From assembly GCF_016599855.1 (NCBI RefSeq), contig NZ_CP067041.1, forward strand, positions 5,828,001 through 5,892,000: a stretch of DNA of 64,000 nucleotides, given 5' to 3'. Of this stretch, positions 52,721-61,416 are shown piece by piece. Below the pieces are notes generated by a model. The model saw only the letters and a list, made by a program, of their open reading frames with translations. It did no database searches and was not told where the DNA came from. A program made the position numbers and the translations under genes. The first letter of the stretch is position 1; each line of letters begins with the position of its first letter. This DNA is from Bradyrhizobium diazoefficiens. Lineage in GTDB: Bacteria; Pseudomonadota; Alphaproteobacteria; Rhizobiales; Xanthobacteraceae.

Positions 52721-54520
52721 ATGAAACCGACCGATATCGCGGCCCCCGACTACTTTCACAAAGTGGTCGATTGCCAGTGGGCCTGTCCTGCGCACACCCC
52801 GGTTCCCGAATACATCCGACTGATTGCACAAGGCCGCTACAGCGACGCCTACATGATCAATTGGAAATCGAACGTGTTTCCCGGAATTCTGGGACGCACC
52901 TGCGATCGTCCATGCGAGCCGGCATGCCGGCGCGGACGCGTCGAAGAGACGCCGGTCGCGATCTGCCGCCTGAAGCGCGTCGCCGCGGACTTCAAGGATG
53001 ACATCAAGCAGCGCCTGCCACATCCTACGGCAAAAAACGGCAAGCGCGTCGCGTTCGTCGGCGGTGGACCGGCGTCGCTGACGGTGGCGCGCGACCTTGC
53101 GCCGCTCGGCTATCACTGCACCGTGTTCGACGGCGATCCGGAAGCCGGCGGCATGATGCGGACGCAAATCCCGAAATTCCGCCTGCCCAACTCCGTGATC
53201 GACGAGGAGACCGGTTACATTCTGGGTCTCGGCGTCGAGTTTAGAGGCGGCCACCGTATCGAGAGCATGAAGGCGCTGCTCGCGGAGAAATACGACGCGA
53301 TCTTCGTCGGCTCCGGCGCGCCGCGCGGCCGCGAGCTCGACATTCCCGGTCGCAAGGAAGCAGCCGCCAACATCCATATCGGCATCGACTGGCTGTCGTC
53401 GGTGTCGTTCGGCCACACCGACAGAATAGGCAAGCGCGTGATCGTGCTCGGCGGCGGCAACACAGCGATGGATTGCTGCCGCACCGCGCGCCGGCTTGGC
53501 GGCGAGAGCGTCAAGGTGGTCGTCCGCTCCGGCTTCGAGGAGATGAAGGCCTCGCCCTGGGAGAAGGAAGACGCGATCCATGAGGACATTCCGATCCTCA
53601 ACTACATGGTCCCGGTGGAATTCAAGCATGTCGCCGGAAAACTTATCGGTGTCACCTTCCAGAAGGTGAAGGCCGAATACGACGCAAAGGGCCGGCGCAA
53701 CTTGGTGCCGTCGGGCGAGCCGGACGAGACGATCACCTGCGACGACGTGCTGGTCGCAGTCGGCCAGGAGAACGCCTTCCCCTGGATCGAGCAGGATTGC
53801 GGCATCGAGTTCGACAAATGGCACATGCCCAAGGTCGATCCGAAAACCTTCGTCTCGACCAATCCGAAGGTGTTCTTCGGCGGCGACGCCGCGTTCGGCC
53901 CGAAGAACATCATCTGGGCCGTGGCGCAGGGCCACGACGCCGCGCTGTCGATCCACAAGCTGCTCTCGGGCGAGGATATCACCGAGCGGCCGCTGCCGGA
54001 GGTGCATGTCTCCTCGCAGAAGATGGGCATCCATGAATGGAGCTATGACAACGACATCTCCAACGACAAGCGCTTCAAGGTGCCGCATCGCGACAAGGTG
54101 GTCGCGCTGAAAGACATCCGCACCGAGGTCGAGCTTGGCTACGACGTCAAGCTCGCGCTCGGCGAGGCGCATCGTTGCCTGAACTGCGACGTCCAGACAG
54201 TGTTCTCGACCTCGCTCTGCATCGAATGCGATGCCTGCGTCGACATTTGTCCGATGGATTGCATCACCTTCACGCAAAATGGCGAGGAAGACGATCTGCG
54301 CCATCGCCTGAAGGCGCCCTCGCCGCATCCAGACCAGGACCTCTACGTCTCCACGGACCTCAAGACCGGGCGCGTGATGGTCAAGGACGAAGACGTCTGC
54401 CTGCATTGCGGGCTGTGCGCCGAGCGCTGTCCCACCGGTGCCTGGGACATGCAGAAATATTTCATCGAGATGACTTACGCAGGTTCGACATGTCCGACAA
54501 AAAGCCGATCAGCAGCGTAA
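52721..54520 (+). CDS. GltD-like FAD/NAD(P) iron-sulfur oxidoreductase subunit
   Basis: 599 residues (about 66 kDa). An N-terminal cysteine-rich helical domain (CQWACPAHTPVPEYIR; CDRPCEPACRRG) for one or two [4Fe-4S] clusters, two Rossmann motifs (FVGGGPASLTVA for FAD; VLGGGNTAMDCCRT for NAD(P)), and a C-terminal pair of ferredoxin motifs, CIECDACVDICP and CLHCGLCAERCP. The architecture is that of the small subunit of glutamate synthase plus a 2[4Fe-4S] tail. The next gene starts 31 bp before its stop, so it is probably the electron-transfer subunit of the 2-oxoacid oxidoreductase encoded there. Confidence 0.93.
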   Translation: MKPTDIAAPDYFHKVVDCQWACPAHTPVPEYIRLIAQGRYSDAYMINWKSNVFPGILGRTCDRPCEPACRRGRVEETPVAICRLKRVAADFKDDIKQRLPHPTAKNGKRVAFVGGGPASLTVARDLAPLGYHCTVFDGDPEAGGMMRTQIPKFRLPNSVIDEETGYILGLGVEFRGGHRIESMKALLAEKYDAIFVGSGAPRGRELDIPGRKEAAANIHIGIDWLSSVSFGHTDRIGKRVIVLGGGNTAMDCCRTARRLGGESVKVVVRSGFEEMKASPWEKEDAIHEDIPILNYMVPVEFKHVAGKLIGVTFQKVKAEYDAKGRRNLVPSGEPDETITCDDVLVAVGQENAFPWIEQDCGIEFDKWHMPKVDPKTFVSTNPKVFFGGDAAFGPKNIIWAVAQGHDAALSIHKLLSGEDITERPLPEVHVSSQKMGIHEWSYDNDISNDKRFKVPHRDKVVALKDIRTEVELGYDVKLALGEAHRCLNCDVQTVFSTSLCIECDACVDICPMDCITFTQNGEEDDLRHRLKAPSPHPDQDLYVSTDLKTGRVMVKDEDVCLHCGLCAERCPTGAWDMQKYFIEMTYAGSTCPTKSRSAA

Positions 54521-56337
54521 ACGACTTCGTCGTCCGTTTCGCCAACGTCAACGGCTCAGGCTCGGCCAGCGCCAACGAGATGTTCGCGCGCGCGATCCTG
54601 CGCCATGGCGTGCCGGTGTCTCCGCGCAACATCTTCCCCTCCAACATCCAGGGCCTGCCGACCTGGTATGAGGTGCGGGTGACGGAGGACGGCCATCTCG
54701 GCGCCCGCGGCGGCGTCGACCTGATGGTGGCGATGAATCCGCAGACCTGGGACAAGGACGTCGCCGGCATCGAGCCCGGCGGCTATCTGTTCTACGATTC
54801 CACCAAACCGATGCCGTCGACCAAATTCCGCGACGACATCACCGTGATCGGCGTGCCGCTCACCGCGATCACAAACTCGACCTACACTGATCCGCGACAG
54901 CGCCAGCTGTTCAAGAATATCATCTATTTAGGCGCGCTGTCAGCGCTGCTCGAGATGGACCCGAAGCTGATCGAGCAGCTGATCGGCGAGCAGTACAAGG
55001 GCAAGGAGAAGCTGCTCTCCTCCAACGTCCACGCGCTGCATCTCGGCCGCGACTGGGCGCTGCAAAATTTAAAGTGCCCGATCGGGCTCAGGGTGAAGAA
55101 GTCCGACAAGGTCGGCGACCGCATCTTCATCGAGGGCAACAGCGCAGCCGCGCTCGGCGCCGTCTATGGCGGCGCCACTATCTGCGCCTGGTATCCGATC
55201 ACGCCGTCCTCGTCGGTGGCCGAAGCCTTCACCAGCCATTGCAAGAAGTATCGACACGATCCGGAGACGGGCAAGGCGAAGTACGCGATCGTGCAGGGCG
55301 AGGACGAGCTGGCTTCAATCGGGATCGTCATTGGCGCCTCCTGGAACGGCGCCCGCGCCTTCACCGCGACCTCCGGCCCCGGCATCTCCTTGATGACCGA
55401 GTTCATCGGCCTCTCATACTTTGCCGAGATCCCGGCCGTGATCATGAACATCCAGCGCGCCGGTCCCTCGACGGGCATGCCGACCCGCACCCAGCAATGC
55501 GACATCATCGCCTGCGCCTACGCTTCGCACGGCGACACCAAGCATGTGCTGCTGTTCCCGGAAGACCCGGCCGAAGCCTTCGAGTTCGCGGCCGCCGCCT
55601 TCGATCTCGCCGAGCGGCTCCAGACCACGATCTTCCTGATGCTCGATCTCGACATCGGCATGAACCACCGGCTGTGTCGTCCGCTGAAGTGGGACGACGC
55701 CCGGCAGTATGACCGCGGCAAGGTGATGACCGCGGAGATGCTGGAAGAGGGCCGCGACTTCGGCCGCTATCTCGACGTCGACGGCGACGGCATCCCGTAC
55801 CGCACCTATCCCGGCACGCACCCAACCAAGGGCTCCTTTTTTACCCGCGGCACCTCCCGTGATCGCTACGCGCGTTATTCCGAGGAAGGCACGGTCTACG
55901 CCGACAACATGCAGCGGCTGGTGCGCAAATTCGAGACCGCGCAAGATCTCGTGCCGCGGCCGCTCCAGGCCAACGCGGAACGGCCGACCAAATATGGTGT
56001 GATCTATTTCGGCTCGACGTCGCCGGCGATGGACGAAGCGATCGGGCTATTGGAAGCGCGCGGGCATCAGCTCGACCGTCTGCGCATCCGCGCCTTCCCG
56101 TTCCATTCCAGCGTCGCGAGCTTCCTCGCCGAGCACGACTTCGTCTATGTGGTCGAGCAGAACCGCGACAGCCAGCTGCGTCAACTCATCGTCAATGAGA
56201 ACGGCATCGATCCGGTGCGGCTGGTGCCCATCGTGCACTATGACGGCACTCCGATCACCGCCCGCTACATCGCAAAAGCCATTGGCGACCACCAGGATCA
56301 CCTCAAGGTGACCCCGCTCCGCAAGGCCGTGTCATGA
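54490..56337 (+). CDS. 2-oxoacid:acceptor oxidoreductase, fused gamma-alpha subunit
   Basis: 615 residues from MSDKKPISSVNDFVVRFANV. The first 190 residues form the gamma domain (VNGSGSASANEMFARAILRH), and the rest is the pyrimidine-binding alpha domain (SAAALGAVYGGATICAWYPI; FTATSGPGISLMTEFIGLSY). The fusion is the KorA type found in oxygen-tolerant 2-oxoglutarate oxidoreductases. It would oxidatively decarboxylate 2-oxoglutarate or a related 2-oxoacid with CoA. The start lies within the flavoprotein gene; its stop overlaps the beta subunit by 4 bp. Confidence 0.92.
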   Translation: MSDKKPISSVNDFVVRFANVNGSGSASANEMFARAILRHGVPVSPRNIFPSNIQGLPTWYEVRVTEDGHLGARGGVDLMVAMNPQTWDKDVAGIEPGGYLFYDSTKPMPSTKFRDDITVIGVPLTAITNSTYTDPRQRQLFKNIIYLGALSALLEMDPKLIEQLIGEQYKGKEKLLSSNVHALHLGRDWALQNLKCPIGLRVKKSDKVGDRIFIEGNSAAALGAVYGGATICAWYPITPSSSVAEAFTSHCKKYRHDPETGKAKYAIVQGEDELASIGIVIGASWNGARAFTATSGPGISLMTEFIGLSYFAEIPAVIMNIQRAGPSTGMPTRTQQCDIIACAYASHGDTKHVLLFPEDPAEAFEFAAAAFDLAERLQTTIFLMLDLDIGMNHRLCRPLKWDDARQYDRGKVMTAEMLEEGRDFGRYLDVDGDGIPYRTYPGTHPTKGSFFTRGTSRDRYARYSEEGTVYADNMQRLVRKFETAQDLVPRPLQANAERPTKYGVIYFGSTSPAMDEAIGLLEARGHQLDRLRIRAFPFHSSVASFLAEHDFVYVVEQNRDSQLRQLIVNENGIDPVRLVPIVHYDGTPITARYIAKAIGDHQDHLKVTPLRKAVS

Positions 56338-57389
56338 CCTATATTGCCAAGCCGAAATTCCATCATCCGGGCCTCAAGAAGAACGAGCTCGGCTACACCC
56401 ATCGCGACTACGAGGGCAAGATCTCGACGCTATGTGCCGGCTGCGGCCACGACTCGATCACGGCCTCGATCATCGAGGCCTGCTACGAGCTCTCGATCGA
56501 GCCGCACCGCGTGGCCAAGATCTCCGGCATCGGCTGCTCGTCGAAGACGCCGGACTATTTCCTCGGCAATTCGCACGGCTTCAACTCGGTGCACGGCCGC
56601 ATGCCCAGCGTCCTCACCGGCGCCAATCTCGCCAATCGCGACCTGATCTATCTCGGCGTATCCGGCGACGGCGACTCCGCCTCGATCGGCTTCGGCCAGT
56701 TCGCGCATTCGATCCGGCGCGGCGTCAACATGACCTATATCGTCGAGAACAACGGCGTGTACGGCCTGACCAAGGGCCAGTTCTCGGCCACCGCCGACCG
56801 CGGCTCGAAGAGCAAGAAGGGCGTCACCAACACCGACAACGCTATCGACCTCGTCGCCATCGCGCTGCAGCTCGGCGCAACCTTCGTCGCGCGCTCGTTC
56901 TCCGGCGACAAGAGCCAGCTGGTACCGCTGATCGCGGCCGCGATCGGCCACAAGGGCGCGTCCTTCATTGACGTGATCAGCCCCTGCATTGCCTTCAACA
57001 ACCACGCCGGCTCGACCAAGAGCTTCGATTATGTCCGCGAGCACAACGACGCGGTGAACCGGCTCGATGTGCTGGTCGGCCGCGATCCCATCGCCGTCGA
57101 TTACGCGCCGGGCACGGTGCAGGTGGTCGAGCAGCACGATGGCAGCAAGATCGCGCTGCGCAAGATCGACGCCGATTACGATCCGCATGACCGGCTCGGC
57201 GCTCAGACCTTCCTCGCAAAGCATGCCGCCAAGGGCCAGATCGTCACCGGTCTCCTCTACGTCGACCCTGACGCCGAAGATCTGCACGCCCATCTCAACA
57301 CGGTCGAGACGCCGCTCAACGCGCTGGAAGCGGACACGCTCTGCCCGGGCTCTGCGGTGCTGGACAAGATCAACGCCAGCCTGCGATGA
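56334..57389 (+). CDS. 2-oxoacid:acceptor oxidoreductase, beta subunit
   Basis: 351 residues. TLCAGCGHDSITASIIEACY, IGCSSKTPDYFL and GVSGDGDSASIGFGQFAHSI are the thiamine-diphosphate-binding motifs of KorB/PorB beta subunits. The cysteines that bind the proximal [4Fe-4S] cluster are visible (CAGCG, GCSSK). With the gamma-alpha subunit it completes the oxidoreductase. Its TGA directly abuts the stop of the convergent DUF4399 gene (the two together read TGATCA). Confidence 0.93.
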   Translation: MTYIAKPKFHHPGLKKNELGYTHRDYEGKISTLCAGCGHDSITASIIEACYELSIEPHRVAKISGIGCSSKTPDYFLGNSHGFNSVHGRMPSVLTGANLANRDLIYLGVSGDGDSASIGFGQFAHSIRRGVNMTYIVENNGVYGLTKGQFSATADRGSKSKKGVTNTDNAIDLVAIALQLGATFVARSFSGDKSQLVPLIAAAIGHKGASFIDVISPCIAFNNHAGSTKSFDYVREHNDAVNRLDVLVGRDPIAVDYAPGTVQVVEQHDGSKIALRKIDADYDPHDRLGAQTFLAKHAAKGQIVTGLLYVDPDAEDLHAHLNTVETPLNALEADTLCPGSAVLDKINASLR

Positions 57390-57836
57390 TCATTTGCCGC
57401 GCTGAGATGGCTGCCTGACGCGTACGGTGATCTTCTCCGACACGACGGGCGGATCGAACGGATAGTGCTTGGCATCGCCCAGCACCAGTTGAAGGGTGTG
57501 GGTTCCGGGCGGAAGCTCCAGAACCGTTTCGGTCTGCCCTGCGCCGAAATGCAGATGCGACTTGTCCTGCGGGATCGGCTCCTTCGGATCGACGGGGTCC
57601 TTGACGTCGACCAGCAGATGGTGATGACCGGCGTTCTGATAATCGTCGCCAGCATGCGTTACGCCCATATTGCGCAGGCCGAACCGGACCAGGAATTCGC
57701 CGCGCACTTTCTGCCCGTCATGCGGGGTGATGAAATATACCTTTGCGTCCTTGGGGGCGGTCTTGCCCTGCGAATGAGCTGCGCCCGGGAGCAATGCGAG
57801 CGCTGCCGTCAGGGCAACGCAGCGGAGGATTTGCAT
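57390..57836 (-). CDS. DUF4399 family exported protein
   Basis: 148 residues from MQILRCVALTAALALLPG, a signal peptide cleaved after AHS. VYFITPHDGQKVRGEFLVRF, NAGHHHLLVDV, IPQDKSHLHFGAGQTETVLE and LPPGTHTLQLVLGDAKHYPF are the DUF4399 blocks. The clustered histidines (HHH, HLHF) suggest metal binding, as in copper-handling periplasmic proteins. GGAG lies before the ATG. Function is not established. Confidence 0.88.
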   Translation of the reverse strand: MQILRCVALTAALALLPGAAHSQGKTAPKDAKVYFITPHDGQKVRGEFLVRFGLRNMGVTHAGDDYQNAGHHHLLVDVKDPVDPKEPIPQDKSHLHFGAGQTETVLELPPGTHTLQLVLGDAKHYPFDPPVVSEKITVRVRQPSQRGK

Positions 57837-57853
57837 CAAACCGACTCCAGCAC

Positions 57854-59383
57854 TTAAGGACTGAGTGCGACGCGGAATCCATGCGTCGGATAACGAACAT
57901 TGGTATCGTAACTGTCGCGGTTCGCCGGCCGCACGTATCGTGCATCGTTCTTCCACGACCCCGAGCGCAGAACATGGGAGAAGCAGTCTCCGCCGGTCCA
58001 CGCCGAGCCGTCGCCGGGCGCACCCTGATAGGTCCGGTGCCAGCAGTCCTCCACCCACTGGTCGACGCCACCGCCCATGTCGTACAGCCCGAACGGATTC
58101 GGCCTGAAGCTGCCGACCTTCCCCGGCTGCTCAGCCGCGAGATCACCACAATCCTTGCACGCGGCCATGCCCGGCTGGAGCTTGTCACCCCACCAATATT
58201 TGCTCTGCGTTCCGCCGCGCGCCGCATATTCCCATTCGGCCTCGCTCGGAAGCCGGTACGGCTTCTTCGCCGCCTGGGAGAGATAGGCCACATATTGTTG
58301 CGCGTCGGTCCAGCTCACATTGCTGACCGGCGCATCGTCCTTGCCGGTGGCGGTGAAGGAGCACGCCTTCGCAGCGGCGCATTCGTTCCACTCCTGCACC
58401 GTCACCGGATATTTGCCGATCGAGAACGGCTTGATCGTGACCTGGTGGACCGGGCGTTCCGTCGGATCATCATTGCTTCCCATGGCGAAGCTGCCGCCGC
58501 GAATGGCGACCATCTCGGGTTCGCGGAGCGGCGTCGCCGACGGGCTGGGGGTCGGTGCGGGCGACGGAGGGGCAGACGCCAACGATGGGGATGGCTGCGG
58601 GGTCTGCGTCGCCGCTTCGCGCGGCGGAGGCTGCGGGCTCGGTGTTGGGGCCGGCGCAACGGAGGGCGCGGCAGCCTGCTCGCCCACCCTGCCCGGCGGC
58701 TGCGCCAGCAGATACCACAGCACGCCGGCAGCAATGACCAGCACCGTGATGCTCAGAAGAAAGATCAGGATATTCTCGCGCCGGCCGCGAGTCCTGCCGA
58801 CCGCATCTGCGTCCGGCAGCACGCGATAGACGCGTACGGGATCGGTGATGTTCTTGACCTTGCGATCGCCGAGCGACTCATAGCCACAGACGACCTTGTG
58901 CTTGATCTGCTCATAGATCGCGCCTGAAATATAGACTTGGCCGGGCTCCGCGATGCCTTCGATGCGTGTGGCGATGTTGACGCCGTCGCCGTAAATATCG
59001 TCCGCGTCAACGATGACGTCACCGAGATTGACACCGATGCGGTACTCGATGCGCGAGTCTCTTGAAAGCGAAGCGTTGCGGCCTATCAGATTTTGCTGAA
59101 TGACGATGCTGCGTCGCACGGCCTCGACGGGGCTGTCAAAGATGGCGATGAAGCCGTCACCTGTCGTCTTGACCAGCTTGCCGTGGTGCTCGGCGATGCT
59201 CGGCTCGATCAGGTCTCGCTCGATCCTCTTGACGCGCGCATGCGTGCCCTCCTCGTCGGCCTCCATCAAGCGACTGTAGGAAGCTATGTCGCCGACGATG
59301 ATCGCTGCAAGACGGCGGGGCATTGCGCCGCGCGAAGGCGGCTCACCCTGATTTCCGGATCTGAAGTTGCGAATTTCGCCCAT
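57854..59383 (-). CDS. Class III cyclase domain fused to a SUMF1-like domain
   Basis: 509 residues from the ATG with TGGAG 8 bp upstream; a TTG 8 codons earlier is less likely. Residues about 24-190 form a class III adenylate/guanylate cyclase catalytic domain (VGDIASYSRL, TTGDGFIAIF, GDGVNIATRIEG). A membrane helix (NILIFLLSITVLVIAAGVLW) and a long Pro/Ser linker follow. The C-terminal 220 residues are a formylglycine-generating-enzyme (SUMF1) fold (VAIRGGSFAMGSND, YRLPSEAEWEYAARGG, GSWKNDARYVRPANR). The cysteine pair used by the true enzyme is missing there. This arrangement places cyclase in the cytoplasm and the sensor-like domain outside. Confidence 0.9.
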   Translation of the reverse strand: MGEIRNFRSGNQGEPPSRGAMPRRLAAIIVGDIASYSRLMEADEEGTHARVKRIERDLIEPSIAEHHGKLVKTTGDGFIAIFDSPVEAVRRSIVIQQNLIGRNASLSRDSRIEYRIGVNLGDVIVDADDIYGDGVNIATRIEGIAEPGQVYISGAIYEQIKHKVVCGYESLGDRKVKNITDPVRVYRVLPDADAVGRTRGRRENILIFLLSITVLVIAAGVLWYLLAQPPGRVGEQAAAPSVAPAPTPSPQPPPREAATQTPQPSPSLASAPPSPAPTPSPSATPLREPEMVAIRGGSFAMGSNDDPTERPVHQVTIKPFSIGKYPVTVQEWNECAAAKACSFTATGKDDAPVSNVSWTDAQQYVAYLSQAAKKPYRLPSEAEWEYAARGGTQSKYWWGDKLQPGMAACKDCGDLAAEQPGKVGSFRPNPFGLYDMGGGVDQWVEDCWHRTYQGAPGDGSAWTGGDCFSHVLRSGSWKNDARYVRPANRDSYDTNVRYPTHGFRVALSP

Positions 59384-59657
59384 TCCGGGGACTCCACAAA
59401 CTTGCAAGAGGCCCCCCAGCCTACTGCTCCGAAAAGCAGCCGTCTGTGAAAGCTATCACATTGATCGACCGGGACAATGTCGAAGCACACAACGGTATCG
59501 AAGTCCGGAGGGCCAAGGCGCTAAATCGATTGAACCTTCTTGACCAGACCAGCGACCAACGCCCCGCATGGAACCGCCGCCTTGCTCCTCTCCGCGATGA
59601 GCATATCAGGGACTTGCGTGCGTGAACGAAGCGCAACTGGCCCGCGTCTAGAGCGTT

Positions 59658-60311
59658 TCACGATTTAGCGGAAGCGTAACCTGCGTTGGCGAAATAGTTG
59701 CTGCATTCGCGGGGCTGGATAGTTGTGACAAGGTCACCGATGTGACGCCAAGTGTCTTCGAGGGTGCGCTTCTGGGCGATGCGCATCCAATGCTTGATCT
59801 CGGCAAAGGCCTGCTCGATCGGGTTGAGGTCTGGTGAGTAAGGCGGCAGGTACCAGAGCCTGGCGCCGGCGCCGCGGATGATGCGGCGCAGAGCGACCGA
59901 CTTATGGCTGCCGAGATTGTCCATGATGACGATGTCACCGGGCTTGAGAACCGGGACGAGTTGCTGTTCGACATAAGCTCGGAAGCACTCGCCGTTGATC
60001 GGTCCGTCGAAGACGCAAGGGGCCGTGAGGCCATTGCAGCGCAGAGCACCGAGAAAAGTCAGCGTTCGCCAGTGGCCGTGCGGGGCAAAACCTCGTACTC
60101 GCTCGCCCTTCGGTCCCCATCCGCGCAGCGGGGCCATGCTGGTTTTGATCCAGGTCTCGTCGATGAAAACCAGGCGCTGGGGATCCAAGCTGGCCTGCCA
60201 TGATCGCCAGCGTCGCCGCCGACGTGCGACGTCAGCGCGAGCTTGCTCGAGGGCGAACAGCGTTTTTTTTGAATCGCAGTCCTTCGCGCCGCAGGAATGT
60301 CCAGACCGCAT
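59658..60311 (-). CDS. IS630 transposase, C-terminal part (orfB)
   Basis: The open frame codes for about 217 residues, of which those after the A8 run are genuine: ALEQARADVARRRRRW, then LVFIDETWIKTSMAPLRGWG (first Asp), DIVIMDNLGSHKSVALRR (second Asp) and YSPDLNPIEQAFAEIKHWM (Glu), the DDE triad of IS630 transposases. The first 14 codons belong to the overlapping frame. It must be reached by a frameshift or RNA slippage from orfA. Confidence 0.88.
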   Translation of the reverse strand: MRSGHSCGAKDCDSKKTLFALEQARADVARRRRRWRSWQASLDPQRLVFIDETWIKTSMAPLRGWGPKGERVRGFAPHGHWRTLTFLGALRCNGLTAPCVFDGPINGECFRAYVEQQLVPVLKPGDIVIMDNLGSHKSVALRRIIRGAGARLWYLPPYSPDLNPIEQAFAEIKHWMRIAQKRTLEDTWRHIGDLVTTIQPRECSNYFANAGYASAKS

Positions 60312-60606
60312 TGTGCGAGACCTTGACCCCGCGCGCGGCGAGTTCGTCCTTCAGCTTGTGCAGCGTCAGATGCGGTGTCTGGCGGATCCGCTCTTTGATG
60401 AAAGCGCGGTGTGGTTCCAGCACCGGCTTGCGGTGCCCGCCCATTTTGCCTGGGCTCACCGAGCCGGTCGCCCGATAGCGCTGCGACCACTTCACCACCG
60501 AGGACACCGCAACACCAAACCGTGCGGCCACCGAACGGCAGCTCTCGCCAGCTGCCACCGCCGCCACCACTCGCTCTCGCAGGTCATTGGACAGAGGTCG
60601 GCTCAT
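60232..60606 (-). CDS. IS630 transposase, N-terminal part (orfA)
   Basis: About 124 residues from MSRPLSNDLRERVVAAVAAG, with GGAGG 9 bp upstream. The HTH region (CRSVAARFGVAVSSVVKWSQ RY) and the winged segment HLTLHKLKDELAARG are typical of IS630-type DNA-binding domains. The frame continues past the A8 run (60263-60270) into unrelated residues NAVRPRASSR and stops. Losing one A would join it in frame with the catalytic part. Confidence 0.88.
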   Translation of the reverse strand: MSRPLSNDLRERVVAAVAAGESCRSVAARFGVAVSSVVKWSQRYRATGSVSPGKMGGHRKPVLEPHRAFIKERIRQTPHLTLHKLKDELAARGVKVSHNAVWTFLRREGLRFKKNAVRPRASSR

Positions 60607-60754
60607 CAGATGCTGGCCTCCAGCCCAGCCAGCATCTTGAATCACAAACCGCCCCTCAGGGGAATCCCTTCCGATTCAGCCTAGCCATGAATCGCTCTAA
60701 CAACCAACAGCTCCGTCTTGGCGGGGCAAAGGTTCTCACGCGCTCGAGGCCGTC

Positions 60755-61375
60755 ATGAAGCTCGCTCTGTTTGCTGCGCTCACCGTGGTTGCGTTGGCCG
60801 GCGTCGGCCATACCGAAGAGGCCGACGACATCCGCGAGGCCAACAAGACTGAGGCTGATACCTTCAACGCGCGGATGTATGCGGGCGCGCCCGGCAACAC
60901 GGCCTATGCCTGCTTCGTCCGGCGCTACGATGCCGAGCATCTGGCGCTGCATCCGAAGCAGAAGGTCGCGTCGATGAAGCTGCTGGTCTCGGCCGAGACC
61001 GATCCGGAGGACAAGCAGCTCCACAATTCCTTCCGGCTCGGCTTCCGCTATCGCCACCGCAGCGGCGATTTCGACTCCAGCGGCTCCTGTCACCACACCG
61101 TGCTCACCAAGGAAGGCAACGAGGTCCGGCTTGGCTGCGGCGTCGACTGCGAGGGCGGCGGCATCGGCCTCGCGCTGTCGAGGGACGACAAGTCCGCCAT
61201 CGTGCGGCTGGCGAGCGTCAGGGTCTGGCTGCACAACAAGCCGGATGAAGACGCCGAGCGGTCGCTGGTTGCAGACAGCGACGATGGGATCTTTCGCCTT
61301 GACCGGGCCGACAACAGCGAGTGCGCAGCGCTCGTGACCGACCGCAAGGAACTCGCAGCGCTCCGCCACAAATGA
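60755..61375 (+). CDS. Exported protein of unknown function
   Basis: 206 residues with a signal peptide (MKLALFAALTVVALAGVGHT). The mature protein is charged and hydrophilic, with four cysteines (YACFVRRY, SSGSCHHTV, VRLGCGVDCEGGG) and a last one (NSECAAL) that could make disulfides in the periplasm. NTAYACFVRRYDAEHLALHP and LGFRYRHRSGDFDSSGSC have no family I can name. It is just beyond the right end of the IS and faces away from it. Confidence 0.75.
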   Translation: MKLALFAALTVVALAGVGHTEEADDIREANKTEADTFNARMYAGAPGNTAYACFVRRYDAEHLALHPKQKVASMKLLVSAETDPEDKQLHNSFRLGFRYRHRSGDFDSSGSCHHTVLTKEGNEVRLGCGVDCEGGGIGLALSRDDKSAIVRLASVRVWLHNKPDEDAERSLVADSDDGIFRLDRADNSECAALVTDRKELAALRHK

Positions 61376-61416
61376 TATGTCTCCGGCAAACTCGGGCGCA
61401 ATTGAAGGAGATCGCC

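Larger units (their letters stand above)
59651..60697 (-). mobile_element. IS630-family insertion sequence
   Basis: 1047 bp bounded by imperfect inverted repeats beginning GAGCG (GAGCGTTTCACGATTTAGCG at the left; GAGCGATTCATGGCTAGG on the complement of the right). TA dinucleotides flank both ends (59649-59650 and 60698-60699), as expected for IS630/Tc1 target duplication. It sits in the gap upstream of the cyclase-SUMF1 gene and disrupts no recognisable gene. The transposase is split by a frameshift at an A8 run. Confidence 0.9.
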
